Counted from the stretch's first letter, positions 8,338 to 17,413 are shown. The stretch is 64,000 nucleotides of DNA from Sinorhizobium arboris LMG 14919 (GCF_000427465.1 NZ_ATYB01000014.1:2658058-2722057); one strand, 5' to 3'. Notes: generated by a model from the letters alone, not told the origin. Numbers and translations are program-made.

Positions 8338-9876
8338 TTATGCCGCCTCACGCAAGGGGTTGTCGGGATCGATGCCGTAATCCTTGAGCTTGCGATAGAG
8401 GGTCGAGCGGCCGATTCCCAGTTTGCGCGCCACTTGGCTCATCTGGCCGCGGTAGAATTTCAGTGCAAACCGAATCAGTTCCTCCTCAACCTCGGCGAGC
8501 TTCCTGACCTCGCCGCCCTCGCTGAGGCTGGCGATCGCGTTCTCCGGGCGGCCTTCCGGGGCCTGCTCGGGAGGCGCCGCCTGTTCCCGGGCGGCGTCGA
8601 CCCGGGCGGCGGGAAGCTGTCCGGATGCGGGACGGCGCTCCGGACCGGCTTCGCCCCAGGTGAGACCGCTGCGGTCGGCAACGATGTAACCCGGTATCTG
8701 GGCTGCCACCTGCGGAAAATCCCTGACGGTGAGTTCACGGCCTTCGGCGAGGACGACGGCGCGGAAGATCGCGTTTTCGAGTTGGCGGATATTGCCCGGC
8801 CAGTCATAGGACGTCAGCAGCGCCATCGCGCCGTTCGAGACCGTCAGCCGCTGATCGAGTCGCTGCTCTGCGGCGAAGCGCTCGACGAAGGCCCGTACCA
8901 GGACGGGGATATCCTCCTTGCGCCGGCGCAGCGCTGGAATGGTGATGGGGAAGACGTTCAGCCGATAGTAGAGATCTTCGCGGAACCGGCCCTCGCGCAC
9001 CTCGGTGATGAGGTCCTTGTTGGTGGCCGAGATGAGCCGCACGTTCACCTTCTGCGGCTGGCGCGCTCCGATCGTCTCGATCTCGCCCTGCTGTACGGCG
9101 CGCAGCAGCTTGACCTGGACCTCGAGCGGAAGGTCGCCGATCTCGTCAAGGAAGAGCGTGCCGCCGTCGGCATCGACGAACTTTCCGCTGTGCTTTTCGC
9201 TGGCGCCCGTAAACGCTCCCTTCTCATGGCCGAAGAGAATGCTCTCGACGAGGTTGTGGGGGATGGCGCCGCAGTTGACAGTGACGAACGGCTTCGTCGC
9301 CCGGTCGCTCGCCGCCTGGATGGCGCGGGCCACCATTTCCTTGCCGACGCCCGACTCGCCCTCGAGCACGATCGGTATGTTCGACTGGGCGGCGCGCCGC
9401 GCGAGATCGATGACGCGGATCATCGCCGGACTTGCCGAGACGATATCGTCGAAGCCGACGGCCCCGCCGCGCGGACGCCGCGCGGTTTTGACCCTCCCGT
9501 CGCGGCTCGCCATCTTCAGCGCATTGCCCAAGGCGATCGACAGCCGCTCCGGCGAGACCGGCTTGACGAGAAAATCGAAGGCGCCGGCCTGCATCGCCTG
9601 GACCACAGTCTCGATGCCGCCCTGCCCTGTCTGGACGATGACCGGGGTGTCGATGCCGCGTTCGGCGAGCGCCTCGAGGAAACCGTGGCCGTTCATTTCC
9701 GGCATAAGAAGATCAAGCAGGATGACGTTGATGATGCCACCCTGGCGCTGCATGAGCTCGAGTCCGCTGCGCCCGTTATCGGCGAGATGCGCGACGTGGC
9801 CGAGCCGCTCGATCATGTTCGTCAGCAGCCGCCGCTGCACCGGATCGTCGTCGATGACAAGAATATGGGATGTCAC
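8338..9876 (-). CDS. Sigma-54-dependent response regulator (NtrC family), orphan
   Basis: 512 residues from a GTG at 9876 that is preceded by AGGAGG with a 5-base gap; the open frame continues further upstream but without a domain. Layout: receiver domain (2-120) with the phospho-acceptor Asp in NVILLDLLMPEMNG and the switch Lys in DFLVKP; AAA+ domain (about 140-375) with Walker A GESGVGKE, the sigma-54 contact loop GAFTGA and Walker B GGTLFLDEIGDL; a linker rich in Pro/Ala/Glu; and a C-terminal Fis-type helix-turn-helix (MSQVARKLGIGRSTLYRKLKDYG). No histidine kinase gene is adjacent, so its partner is not known. A symmetric site lies just upstream of the start (9909-9931). Confidence 0.93.
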   Translation of the reverse strand: MTSHILVIDDDPVQRRLLTNMIERLGHVAHLADNGRSGLELMQRQGGIINVILLDLLMPEMNGHGFLEALAERGIDTPVIVQTGQGGIETVVQAMQAGAFDFLVKPVSPERLSIALGNALKMASRDGRVKTARRPRGGAVGFDDIVSASPAMIRVIDLARRAAQSNIPIVLEGESGVGKEMVARAIQAASDRATKPFVTVNCGAIPHNLVESILFGHEKGAFTGASEKHSGKFVDADGGTLFLDEIGDLPLEVQVKLLRAVQQGEIETIGARQPQKVNVRLISATNKDLITEVREGRFREDLYYRLNVFPITIPALRRRKEDIPVLVRAFVERFAAEQRLDQRLTVSNGAMALLTSYDWPGNIRQLENAIFRAVVLAEGRELTVRDFPQVAAQIPGYIVADRSGLTWGEAGPERRPASGQLPAARVDAAREQAAPPEQAPEGRPENAIASLSEGGEVRKLAEVEEELIRFALKFYRGQMSQVARKLGIGRSTLYRKLKDYGIDPDNPLREAA

Positions 9877-9908
9877 GAAAGCCTCCTGCTTGGGACACGC
9901 GGGATACT

Positions 9909-9931
9909 TTTGGCAAGCATCATGTGCCAAA
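9909..9931. promoter_or_regulatory. Inverted repeat upstream of the response regulator gene
   Basis: TTTGGCA (9909-9915) and TGCCAAA (9925-9931) are perfect 7-base arms separated by 9 bases, 33 bases upstream of the GTG start of the response regulator. The position and symmetry fit an operator for a dimeric regulator, perhaps autoregulation. It lies in the divergent spacer shared with the M3 peptidase gene. Confidence 0.4.
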
Positions 9932-10086
9932 TCATACCGGCCATTCGTCCCACAAAGGGCTGAACATCCTGTTTTGAGAAATGCTTGCATTTTATCCATC
10001 GCGGGCGGTAGCAATGGGCCATGCCGTTGCCTCGCTTCAGGGCTAAGGCCTGAGGTCAGAACCCTTTCAAAACGAGAGAACCGACG

Positions 10087-11970
10087 ATGAATTTCGCTTC
10101 GCCCCGTCTCGCCGCCTCCGGGCAACCCCTCCTTCGTGCCTCACTGGCGAGCTCCAGGGCCGATCAGGCCGCCGCGGCGCCGGCCGAGCTCGGCGAGCTG
10201 CCGTCCTGGCGGCTCACGGACCTCTATCTCTCGCCCTCTTCCGAGGAGTTCCGCTCCGACCTCGCAAAGGCGCAAGCCGACGCGATCGCCTTCGAGGCAA
10301 AGTGGAAGGGCAGGCTCTCGGAGGCTGCCGGCCGGACCGGTGATCAGGGCATCGGCGCGGCCGTAAAGGAACTCGAGGCCCTGGACGACCTCATGGGCCG
10401 CATCGCCGCCTTTGCGGGCCTGACCTATTTCTCCGATACCTCCAATCCGGCGAACGGCAAGCTTTACGGGGATGTCCAGTCAAAGCTTACCGACGTATCG
10501 GCGCATCTCCTGTTTTTCTCGCTGGAGCTCAACCGCATCGACGATAAGGTGATCGATGCCGCCCTCGCAGCCGACAGCCTTGCCGCCCACTACAGGCCCT
10601 GGATCCTGGACCTGCGCAAGGACAAGCCCTATCAGCTCGACGACAGGCTGGAGCAGCTTTTCCTCGAAAAGTCGATGACCGGCGCAAACGCCTTCAACCG
10701 GCTCTTCGACGAGACGATCGCATCGCTGACCTTCTCGGTGGACGGCAAGGCGCAGCCGCTGGAAGTGACGCTCAACCTTCTGCAGGACCCCTCCGTCGAG
10801 GTGCGCAAGAAGGCCGCGCTCGCGCTCGCGGAAACCTTCAGGGCGAATATCCGCACCTTTACCCTCGTCACCAATACGCTCGCGAAGGACAAGGAAATCT
10901 CCGACCGGTGGCGCGGCTTCGAGGACATCGCCGACAGCCGTCATCTCGCCAACCGGGTGGAGCGCGAGGTCGTGGACGCCCTGGCTGCATCGGTGAAGGC
11001 CGCCTACCCCCGCCTCTCGCACCGCTATTATGCGATGAAAGCGAAGTGGCTCGGCATGGAGCAGATGGATTTCTGGGACCGAAATGCACCCTTGCCGGAG
11101 ACGCCGAATGCGCTCATCCCCTGGAACGAGGCCAGGGACACGGTCCTTTCCGCCTATCACGCCTTCGCACCGGAAATGGCTGATATCGCGCGCCGTTTCT
11201 TCGACGACAGCTGGATCGACGCGCCGGTCCGCCCCGGTAAGGCGCCGGGCGCCTTCGCTCACCCCACCGTCCCTTCCGTGCACCCCTATGTTCTTGTCAA
11301 TTACATGGGCAAGCCGCGCGACGTCATGACGCTCGCCCACGAGCTCGGGCACGGGGTGCATCAGGTCCTCGCCGGAGCGCAAGGCGCGCTGATGGCCTCG
11401 ACGCCGCTGACGCTTGCGGAAACCGCATCCGTGTTCGGCGAGATGCTGACCTTCCGCGCCCTTCTCGACCGAACGAAGGACAAGCGCGAGCGCAAGGCGA
11501 TGCTTGCACAGAAGGTCGAAGACATGATCAACACGGTCGTTCGGCAGATCGCCTTCTACGATTTCGAGCGAAAGGTCCACACGGCCCGCAAGGAAGGCGA
11601 GCTGACGGCCGAGGACCTGGGCCGGATCTGGCTGTCGGTGCAGAGCGAAAGCCTCGGCCCGGCGATCCGGCTTTCGGAGAGCTACGAGACCTACTGGGCC
11701 TATATCCCCCACTTCATCCATTCGCCCTTCTATGTCTATGCCTACGCCTTCGGCGACTGCCTGGTGAACTCCCTCTATGCCGTCTACCGGAACGCCGAGC
11801 GCGGCTTTCAGGAGAAGTATTTCGACATGCTGAAGGCCGGTGGAACGAAGCATCATTCCGAGCTTCTGGCGCCCTTTGGGCTCGACGCCACCGATCCGTC
11901 GTTCTGGGCACAGGGCCTGTCGATGATTGAAGGGCTTATCGACGAACTGGAGGCGCTTGATAAGGCGTGA
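10087..11970 (+). CDS. pepF: M3B family oligoendopeptidase F
   Basis: 627 residues. The zinc-binding motif HELGH lies in VMTLAHELGHGVHQVL near residue 420, and the third-ligand region follows in LAETASVFGEMLTF. The N-terminal helical cap (about 70-200) fits the M3B oligoendopeptidase F family, and the length is right. These cytoplasmic metallopeptidases cleave short peptides of roughly 6 to 20 residues. GAGAG-like purine-rich sequence precedes the ATG at 10087. The gene runs divergently from the response regulator and is followed 52 bases later by pabB; a functional link to folate synthesis is not evident. Confidence 0.93.
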   Translation: MNFASPRLAASGQPLLRASLASSRADQAAAAPAELGELPSWRLTDLYLSPSSEEFRSDLAKAQADAIAFEAKWKGRLSEAAGRTGDQGIGAAVKELEALDDLMGRIAAFAGLTYFSDTSNPANGKLYGDVQSKLTDVSAHLLFFSLELNRIDDKVIDAALAADSLAAHYRPWILDLRKDKPYQLDDRLEQLFLEKSMTGANAFNRLFDETIASLTFSVDGKAQPLEVTLNLLQDPSVEVRKKAALALAETFRANIRTFTLVTNTLAKDKEISDRWRGFEDIADSRHLANRVEREVVDALAASVKAAYPRLSHRYYAMKAKWLGMEQMDFWDRNAPLPETPNALIPWNEARDTVLSAYHAFAPEMADIARRFFDDSWIDAPVRPGKAPGAFAHPTVPSVHPYVLVNYMGKPRDVMTLAHELGHGVHQVLAGAQGALMASTPLTLAETASVFGEMLTFRALLDRTKDKRERKAMLAQKVEDMINTVVRQIAFYDFERKVHTARKEGELTAEDLGRIWLSVQSESLGPAIRLSESYETYWAYIPHFIHSPFYVYAYAFGDCLVNSLYAVYRNAERGFQEKYFDMLKAGGTKHHSELLAPFGLDATDPSFWAQGLSMIEGLIDELEALDKA

Positions 11971-12022
11971 CCCGCTCGGGCCTGTTGGCTCCGTCGGACC
12001 GAATTGACAGCGACCGACCTCG

Positions 12023-13180
12023 ATGATCGAACACGCGCCCTATGTCCTCTTCCGGGACGACAGCGAGAACCGCACGACGGTTTTCGCCGAGCCTTTGCGC
12101 GTCATCACGGCGCGCACGAAGGCTGAGTTTCACCGCGGCCTTGACGAGATCGAAGCGGCCCATCGCGCCGGCAAGTGGATCGCGGGCTTCATGGCCTATG
12201 AAGCGGGCCACCTTTTCGAGAAGAAGCTGACCCCCTTGGCGCCGGAGAACCGGGAAACGCCCCTTATGTCCTTCGGCGTCTTCGACGCGCCGGCGGAAGA
12301 CCACCCGCTCGCAATGCCGCAGCGGCGCATCGAAAACGAGCCCTTCCTCCTGGAGCCTCGCGCCGGCTGGGACTTTCCTGCTTACCGCCAGCGCTTCGAC
12401 AGGCTGCACCGGCACCTGCGCAAGGGCGATTGCTACCAGGCGAACCTGACCATGCCCGTTCGTGCGCGCTGGTCCGGCGATCCGGTTGCTGCGTTCTGGT
12501 CGCTGATCGAGCGTCAGCCGGTGAAATACGGCGCGCTCGTGGCCCTGGACGGTCCGGTCCTCCTGTCGCGTTCGCCCGAACTTTTCTTTCGGGTCGACGC
12601 CGACGGCTGGATCGAGACGCATCCGATGAAGGGCACGGCACGACGCGGCGCGAGCGCTGAGGAGGATGCAGCCATCATCGCGGCGATGCGGGCCGACGAG
12701 AAGACGCAAGCCGAGAATCGCATGATCGTCGACCTTCTGCGCAACGACATTTCCCGCGTCACCGAGGTCGGAACGCTCGACGTGCCGAAGCTCTTCGACA
12801 TCGAGACCTATCCGACGGTCCACCAGATGGTAAGCCACGTCAGGGCGAAGCTCCTGCCGGCTATCGGCATCGCCGACATTTTCGCCGCGCTCTTTCCCTG
12901 CGGCTCGGTTACCGGCGCGCCCAAGATGCGGGCGATGGAAATTCTTCACGACCTGGAGTCCGGTCCGCGCGACGCCTATTGCGGCGCGATCGGCTACATC
13001 GCACCCAACCGCGCGATGCGCTTCAACGTCGCGATCCGAACCATATCTCTCTTTGCCGGGGGCCGGGCGGTCTTCAATGTCGGCGGCGGCATCGTCTTCG
13101 ATTCCAAGGCCGAAGCAGAGTACGAGGAGTGCCTGTTGAAGGCCCGTTTTGCCGTCGGCGATGCCGAGATCGCCCGATGA
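12023..13180 (+). CDS. pabB: Aminodeoxychorismate synthase component I
   Basis: 385 residues, a chorismate-binding enzyme of the PabB/TrpE superfamily. Conserved blocks include the ATHPMKGTARRG-like segment (IETHPMKGTARRG near residues 198-210), AENRMIVDLLRNDI near 230-243 and PCGSVTGAPKMRAMEI near 292-307. The Pro-Ile-Lys-Gly variant is MKGT here, as in PabB rather than TrpE. It aminates chorismate to 4-amino-4-deoxychorismate on the route to p-aminobenzoate and folate. Its stop overlaps the start of the downstream class IV aminotransferase gene (ATGA at 13177-13180), which supplies the next step. No pabA (glutaminase) gene is in the window. Confidence 0.92.
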   Translation: MIEHAPYVLFRDDSENRTTVFAEPLRVITARTKAEFHRGLDEIEAAHRAGKWIAGFMAYEAGHLFEKKLTPLAPENRETPLMSFGVFDAPAEDHPLAMPQRRIENEPFLLEPRAGWDFPAYRQRFDRLHRHLRKGDCYQANLTMPVRARWSGDPVAAFWSLIERQPVKYGALVALDGPVLLSRSPELFFRVDADGWIETHPMKGTARRGASAEEDAAIIAAMRADEKTQAENRMIVDLLRNDISRVTEVGTLDVPKLFDIETYPTVHQMVSHVRAKLLPAIGIADIFAALFPCGSVTGAPKMRAMEILHDLESGPRDAYCGAIGYIAPNRAMRFNVAIRTISLFAGGRAVFNVGGGIVFDSKAEAEYEECLLKARFAVGDAEIAR

Positions 13181-13803
13181 CCGGTTTTTCCCTGATAGAG
13201 ACGCTGCGCTACGAACCGGAGCATGGCTTTACGCGGCTGCCGCTGCATCTGGCGCGACTGACGCGCTCCGCCAGACACCTCGGCTTTGCGGGTGCGGCCG
13301 CAGCCGAGCCGGCGCTGAGGCAAGCCGTTTCCGGTGCGCAAGCGCCGCTGCGCGTGCGCCTCACGCTCGACCGCGACGGCAGCATCGAGGTGACGACGGC
13401 GCCCTTGGTGCCGCTTGCCGGCAACGCGGTATGGCGGGTGCGGATCGCCTCGACGCGGATCGATTCGAACGACCGCCTGCTTCGTCTGAAGACGACGCGA
13501 CGGAGCCTCTACGAGGCGGCACGCAGCGAGTTCCCGACGGCCGAGGTCGACGAGGTGATCCTGCTCAACGAAAAGGGGGAGGTCTGCGAGGGCACGATAA
13601 CCTCGGTTTTTCTCGACGACGGCAGCGGGTACCTGAAGACGCCGCCGGTTGCCTGTGGCCTGCTTGCCGGGGTTCTGCGAACGGAGCTCATCTGCCAGCG
13701 GCGGGCACGGGTCGAGCGGCTGGCTCCCGCCGACCTCGCAAGCGGCCGCCTTTACCTCGGCAATTCCTTAAGGGGTCTGATCCGGGCTGAACTCACGGTC
13801 TGA
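13177..13803 (+). CDS. pabC: 4-amino-4-deoxychorismate lyase-like class IV aminotransferase
   Basis: 208 residues from the ATG that overlaps the pabB stop. The fold-type IV PLP signature is visible as LRLKTTRRSLYE near residues 100-111 (the Lys is the expected PLP Schiff-base residue), followed by VDEVILLNEKGEVCEGTITS near 124-143. It is shorter than typical 270-residue PabC proteins, but this compact form is usual for the pabB-linked gene in alphaproteobacteria. Translational coupling to pabB strongly supports conversion of aminodeoxychorismate to p-aminobenzoate plus pyruvate. Its last 36 bases overlap the end of the convergent diguanylate cyclase gene. Confidence 0.85.
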   Translation: MTGFSLIETLRYEPEHGFTRLPLHLARLTRSARHLGFAGAAAAEPALRQAVSGAQAPLRVRLTLDRDGSIEVTTAPLVPLAGNAVWRVRIASTRIDSNDRLLRLKTTRRSLYEAARSEFPTAEVDEVILLNEKGEVCEGTITSVFLDDGSGYLKTPPVACGLLAGVLRTELICQRRARVERLAPADLASGRLYLGNSLRGLIRAELTV

Positions 13804-14718
13804 TCCGGGCAGCGTATAGCGCTTCACGCGATCACGCCCTTCACGCTTGGCGATATAAAGCGCCTCGTCCGCTCGCGAATAGATGTCGCCGACGCTGTCG
13901 CCTTCGCGATACTCCGCAAGCCCTACCGAACAGGTGTAGAAGAACTCCGGTATGTTCGAAAGCGGCCGGGCATTGCGGATCTTGTCCAGCAGCCTGTCGA
14001 GGATGAGATTCGCTTCGCCGACGGTGGTGTCGGGCAGGATCAGCATGAACTCTTCGCCGCCGATACGTCCGAAGCAATCGGAGCGCCGGACGAACTCCTG
14101 CATCTGGCGGGCGAAATCGAGCAGCACTTCGTCGCCCCGGTGATGGCCGTAGCGATCGTTGATCGCCTTGAAATAGTCGATGTCGATGATCGCGACGCAT
14201 CCCCACATGTGCGGATTTTCGGCGCAGTTCCGGATGAACTCGTTCAGTCTCTCCATAGTGTAACGCCGGTTGGGCACGCTGGTGAGTTCGTCCACCTGCG
14301 AGGCCCGCAGGGCGAAATCGCGGTCCTGGCGAAGCTTGCGCTCGCCGGCCCGCACATCCGTGATGTCAACAGCGATGCAGAGCATCCAGCCTTTCTGGTC
14401 TACCGTCTCCGTCATCCAAAGCCAGCGGCCGTCGTGGAGATCGGTCTCGACCGTGCGGAAGGGCACCTTGCCGCGTCTGTGGACCGTGGCTGCGATCCAG
14501 CCTTCGAGGTCTTCGGTCTTGAGGACGGTGCCCCTGCCCGCAGCATGGTTGCGGCGCATGATCTCCGCCCAGGTCGGCGCCTCGTCCTCCCCGACGTGAT
14601 AGGCGGATCGAAAGGCCCTATTCGCATAGCGCAGCCGATCCTGCGGATCATAGAGCGCGATCAACACCGGTGTTGCGGCTTGCAGGCCCATCAGGGCCTT
14701 GAGGTGATCACCAGTCAC
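13768..14718 (-). CDS. PAS-GGDEF diguanylate cyclase
   Basis: 316 residues from a GTG at 14718 (MTGDHLKALMGLQAATPVLI). A GGAG lies ten bases upstream. The open frame extends to 14835, but that extension runs through a palindromic repeat and has no domain. A PAS-like sensor occupies about residues 5-120 and a GGDEF domain about 145-305. The active-site loop is GGEEF, preceded five residues earlier by RRSD, so the product-inhibition I-site (RxxD) is retained. It should make cyclic di-GMP. No transmembrane helix is seen, so it is probably cytoplasmic. It converges on and overlaps pabC by 36 bases. Confidence 0.9.
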   Translation of the reverse strand: MTGDHLKALMGLQAATPVLIALYDPQDRLRYANRAFRSAYHVGEDEAPTWAEIMRRNHAAGRGTVLKTEDLEGWIAATVHRRGKVPFRTVETDLHDGRWLWMTETVDQKGWMLCIAVDITDVRAGERKLRQDRDFALRASQVDELTSVPNRRYTMERLNEFIRNCAENPHMWGCVAIIDIDYFKAINDRYGHHRGDEVLLDFARQMQEFVRRSDCFGRIGGEEFMLILPDTTVGEANLILDRLLDKIRNARPLSNIPEFFYTCSVGLAEYREGDSVGDIYSRADEALYIAKREGRDRVKRYTLPGSDREFSPDQTP

Positions 14719-14790
14719 GGTAGGTCTGCTCCAGGAAATATCAATCGCCACGGGAACTATAGCACGAGGTGCTTGCGGCAAGCTGCCCGG

Positions 14791-14835
14791 ATCATGATGA
14801 TTTGTGATCGAATCAACTGAAATCATGACCATCAT
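14791..14835. repeat. Palindromic intergenic element, ATGATTT/AAATCAT type
   Basis: ATGATTT (14797-14803) faces AAATCAT (14820-14826), with TGATCGAATCAA between them and further ATCAT repeats flanking. The same ATGATTT...AAATCAT pairing with a TGATC core occurs in the element at 4546-4654, which suggests a shared dispersed family. Confidence 0.5.
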
Positions 14836-14931
14836 CGATACGGCATGGAGGGCCTTATCGGAGATAGCCGGTTAAGCAAAGTCTCAAGTACCGGTTGACG
14901 GGCCGGCCCTTTATTGTGACAGGAAACTGTG

Positions 14932-14980
14932 CTCTACAGCGCCGCGCGTCTATCCAGACGCGCAAAGGCCGCTGCAGCGC
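14932..14980. repeat. Rhizobial palindromic element in the hss leader
   Basis: CTACAGCG (14934-14941) and CGCTGCAG (14970-14977) form an imperfect outer stem. Inside, GCGCGTCT (14944-14951) and AGACGCGC (14956-14963) form a perfect 8-bp inner stem around a 4-base loop. The layout CTACAGCG-CGCGTCT-AGACGCG-CAAAGG-CGCTG is that of a repeat seen throughout Sinorhizobium intergenic DNA. It lies in the 377-base spacer 115 bases upstream of hss and would be transcribed in its leader if the promoter lies further upstream. Nothing else recognisable is in that spacer apart from the element at 14791. Confidence 0.65.
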
Positions 14981-15095
14981 TTCACGTTGCCTGCGTGATA
15001 TCGCCCGATCATGCAGGCCTCGCCGGAAATTCGAGGCTCGCTTTTGCGCGCATGCAAGCATCGCACAGGGACGTTTTCTCAGGAGAAAGACAAAA

Positions 15096-16547
15096 ATGCC
15101 AGACACCACCTACCCGGTCTACGGTGAGATCACCGGCCCGATCGTGATGATCGGCTTCGGTTCGATCGGTCACGGCACCTTGCCGCTGATCGAGCGCCAC
15201 TTCAAATACGACAAGAACCGGTTGATCGTGGTGGAGCCTCGCGAGGATGCCAGGGACACGGAAATCTTCGCGCGCCACGGCGTGCGGCACGTGCGGGCCG
15301 CCGTCACCAGGGACAACTACAAGGAACTGCTGAAACCGCTTTTGACCGAAGGCGGCGGCCAGGGGTTCTGTGTCAATCTCTCGGTCGACACCTCTTCGCT
15401 CGACCTGATCAAGCTCTGCCGCAAGCTGGACGTGCTTTACGTCGACACGGTCGTCGAGCCCTGGCTCGGCTTCTACTTCGACGCGGAGATGGACAACGCC
15501 GCGCGCACGAATTACGCGCTGCGCGAAACGGTTCGCCGCGAGAAGGAAAAGAACCCGGGCGGCACGACTGCCGTTTCGACCTGCGGCGCGAATCCGGGCA
15601 TGGTGTCCTGGTTCGTCAAGAAGGCTCTCCTCAACCTCGCCGACGATCTGGGCCTGAAATACGAAGAGCCGCACCAGGACGACCGTGAAGGCTGGGCGAA
15701 GCTGATGAAGAAGGCGGGCGTCAAGGGCATCCACATCGCCGAGCGCGATACCCAGCGCACGAAGCACCCGAAACCGCTCAACGTGTTCTGGAACACGTGG
15801 TCGGTGGAAGGCTTCATTTCCGAAGGCCTGCAGCCGGCCGAGCTCGGCTGGGGCACGCACGAGAACTGGATGCCGAAAAACGCCAAGAAGCACAAGAAGG
15901 GCTGCAAGGCGGCGATCTACCTGGAGCAGCCGGGTGCCAATACCCGCGTGCGCAGCTGGTGCCCGACGCCCGGCCCGCAATACGGTTTCCTCGTCACCCA
16001 CAACGAATCGATCTCGATCGCCGACTTCTTCACCGTCCGCGACAAGGACGGCGATGTCTCCTACCGCCCGACCTGCCATTATGCGTATCATCCGGCCAAC
16101 GACGCCGTTCTCTCGCTGCACGAAATGTTCGGCAACGGCGGCAAGGCGCAACCCGAACTGCACGTCCTGGACGAGCATGAGCTCGTAGACGGCGTCGACG
16201 AGCTCGGCGTGCTGCTCTACGGCCACGCGAAAAACGCCTACTGGTACGGCTCGCGCCTTTCGCTGGAAGAAACACGCCGCATCGCGCCCTACCAGAACGC
16301 CACCGGCCTGCAGGTCACGAGCGCCGTTCTTGCCGGCATGGTCTGGGCCCTGGAGAACCCCAACGCCGGCATCGTCGAGGCCGACGAGATGGACTACAGG
16401 CGCTGCCTCGAAGTGCAGCTGCCCTATCTCGGTCCGGTCGAGGGGCACTACACCGACTGGACGCCGCTTGACGGTCGCCCCGGCCTTTTCCCGGAAGACA
16501 TCGACACGAAGGATCCGTGGCAGTTCAGGAACATTCTCGTCCGCTGA
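15096..16547 (+). CDS. hss: Homospermidine synthase
   Basis: 483 residues from the ATG at 15096, preceded by AGGAG. The protein opens MPDTTYPVYGEITGPIVMIG and continues FGSIGHGTLPLI, the NAD-binding loop of bacterial homospermidine synthase. Length and sequence match the family. The enzyme condenses two putrescines (or putrescine with spermidine) into homospermidine using NAD+, in the cytoplasm. Homospermidine is the dominant polyamine of rhizobia. The gene stands alone, with a palindromic repeat in its leader and a strong terminator at 16573-16600, so it is monocistronic. Several long open frames on the other strand here are only codon-bias shadows. Confidence 0.95.
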   Translation: MPDTTYPVYGEITGPIVMIGFGSIGHGTLPLIERHFKYDKNRLIVVEPREDARDTEIFARHGVRHVRAAVTRDNYKELLKPLLTEGGGQGFCVNLSVDTSSLDLIKLCRKLDVLYVDTVVEPWLGFYFDAEMDNAARTNYALRETVRREKEKNPGGTTAVSTCGANPGMVSWFVKKALLNLADDLGLKYEEPHQDDREGWAKLMKKAGVKGIHIAERDTQRTKHPKPLNVFWNTWSVEGFISEGLQPAELGWGTHENWMPKNAKKHKKGCKAAIYLEQPGANTRVRSWCPTPGPQYGFLVTHNESISIADFFTVRDKDGDVSYRPTCHYAYHPANDAVLSLHEMFGNGGKAQPELHVLDEHELVDGVDELGVLLYGHAKNAYWYGSRLSLEETRRIAPYQNATGLQVTSAVLAGMVWALENPNAGIVEADEMDYRRCLEVQLPYLGPVEGHYTDWTPLDGRPGLFPEDIDTKDPWQFRNILVR

Positions 16548-16572
16548 CGATCACGCGACAAGCGCAGGGGCA

Positions 16573-16600
16573 AGGTCCGGAGCAATCCTGCTCCGGACCT
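16573..16600 (+). terminator. Intrinsic terminator after hss
   Basis: AGGTCCGGAGCA (16573-16584) and TGCTCCGGACCT (16589-16600) are perfect 12-bp arms with a 4-base loop (ATCC), followed by TTTCTCGTT. It lies 25 bases after the hss stop. Confidence 0.9.
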
Positions 16601-16783
16601 TTCTCGTTCGCGAATGCCGAGCGCGGCCCGCGCATGCCCGCTCTTGCTTTCAACTCATGATCGCGGCATGTTTCGCGCACTGCAGTGTCGCGTGTCTCAA
16701 AAGATGCACAACGGTCGCAGCAGTGCTTTGAGACGCTGCACAATTGTCCCTGGATCGGTTCCGATTCACGGAATTATGCGGTA

Positions 16784-16831
16784 GAGCGGGGACAGGAAAG
16801 CATGAAGCGGTTTTGCGTTCGCATCCCGCTC
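16784..16831. repeat. Palindromic intergenic element, GAGCGGG/CCCGCTC type
   Basis: GAGCGGG (16784-16790) and CCCGCTC (16825-16831) are the outer arms, with GGAAAG and a GCGGTTTTGCG core between them. It resembles the element at 20468-20513. It lies in the 310-base spacer between hss and the lipoprotein gene; apart from this element and the hss terminator, nothing else is recognisable there. Confidence 0.6.
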
Positions 16832-16857
16832 AAATTCGTGACGCGGGAGAAACGCCG

Positions 16858-17226
16858 ATGAAGCCATTCGCCATTCTCATCCTCGTGGCATCTGCCGCCG
16901 CGCTGGTGTCCTGTCAGTCCCAGCCCCGGGAAATGCGGCAAATGTCTTCGGCGCCGCAGGCGACGGGCGTCGAGGGCTCGTGGGTCGATCCGAACGGCAT
17001 CGTCTCCACTTTCGCGGGCGGCACCTTCTCGACGCGCACCACCGACACGAACCAGCTTCTCGCCTCCGGCAATTATGTGAACGTCAGCCCGACGCTGGTG
17101 GAAATCAACATGACGTCGCTGGTGCGCAATACCCAGTCCAAGGTCAACTGCGCGCTGGCAACGCCCTCTCAGCTGAACTGCACGACGGACTCGGGCGCGC
17201 AGTTCTCGCTGGCGCGCCGCGGCTGA
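16858..17226 (+). CDS. omp10: Omp10-like outer membrane lipoprotein
   Basis: 122 residues. The N-terminus [20 protein letters not shown] is a lipoprotein signal peptide with a lipobox ending at Cys-19 (LVSC). The mature part contains [34 protein letters not shown] and [16 protein letters not shown], which I recognise as the Brucella Omp10 pattern. Omp10 is a small outer membrane lipoprotein of Brucella and related Rhizobiales, where it is linked to envelope integrity. Two Cys in the C-terminal half could form a disulfide. It is followed by a perfect terminator at 17243-17264. Confidence 0.88.
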   Translation: MKPFAILILVASAAALVSCQSQPREMRQMSSAPQATGVEGSWVDPNGIVSTFAGGTFSTRTTDTNQLLASGNYVNVSPTLVEINMTSLVRNTQSKVNCALATPSQLNCTTDSGAQFSLARRG

Positions 17227-17242
17227 GGCCCAGGACCGGATC

Positions 17243-17264
17243 AAGGCCCCTTAAACGGGGCCTT
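17243..17264 (+). terminator. Intrinsic terminator after the omp10-like gene
   Basis: AAGGCCCC (17243-17250) and GGGGCCTT (17257-17264) are perfect arms with a TTAAAC loop, followed by CCTCTGTCT. It lies 17 bases after the stop codon. Confidence 0.8.
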
Positions 17265-17413
17265 CCTCTGTCTGCGCGGGCTTAACCTTATCTGAAAATC
17301 CGGCAGAAAAGGCATGCGTTTGCAGCTTGAAGTCGATCTCGACTGGTGAAAACATCCGCTACGGCGCGGCGGGTCCTATCCGGAACTCGGCCGGCAGCAC
17401 ACAGGAGCAAACC

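Noticed and set aside
9909..9931. Sigma-54 promoter upstream of the response regulator
   Set aside because: Read on the minus strand, TTGGCAC and TTGCC are present, but the GG and GC dinucleotides are 12 bases apart rather than the required 10.
14719..14835. Longer start for the diguanylate cyclase
   Set aside because: The extension begins inside a palindromic element and shows no conserved domain; the GTG at 14718 with an upstream GGAG is preferred.
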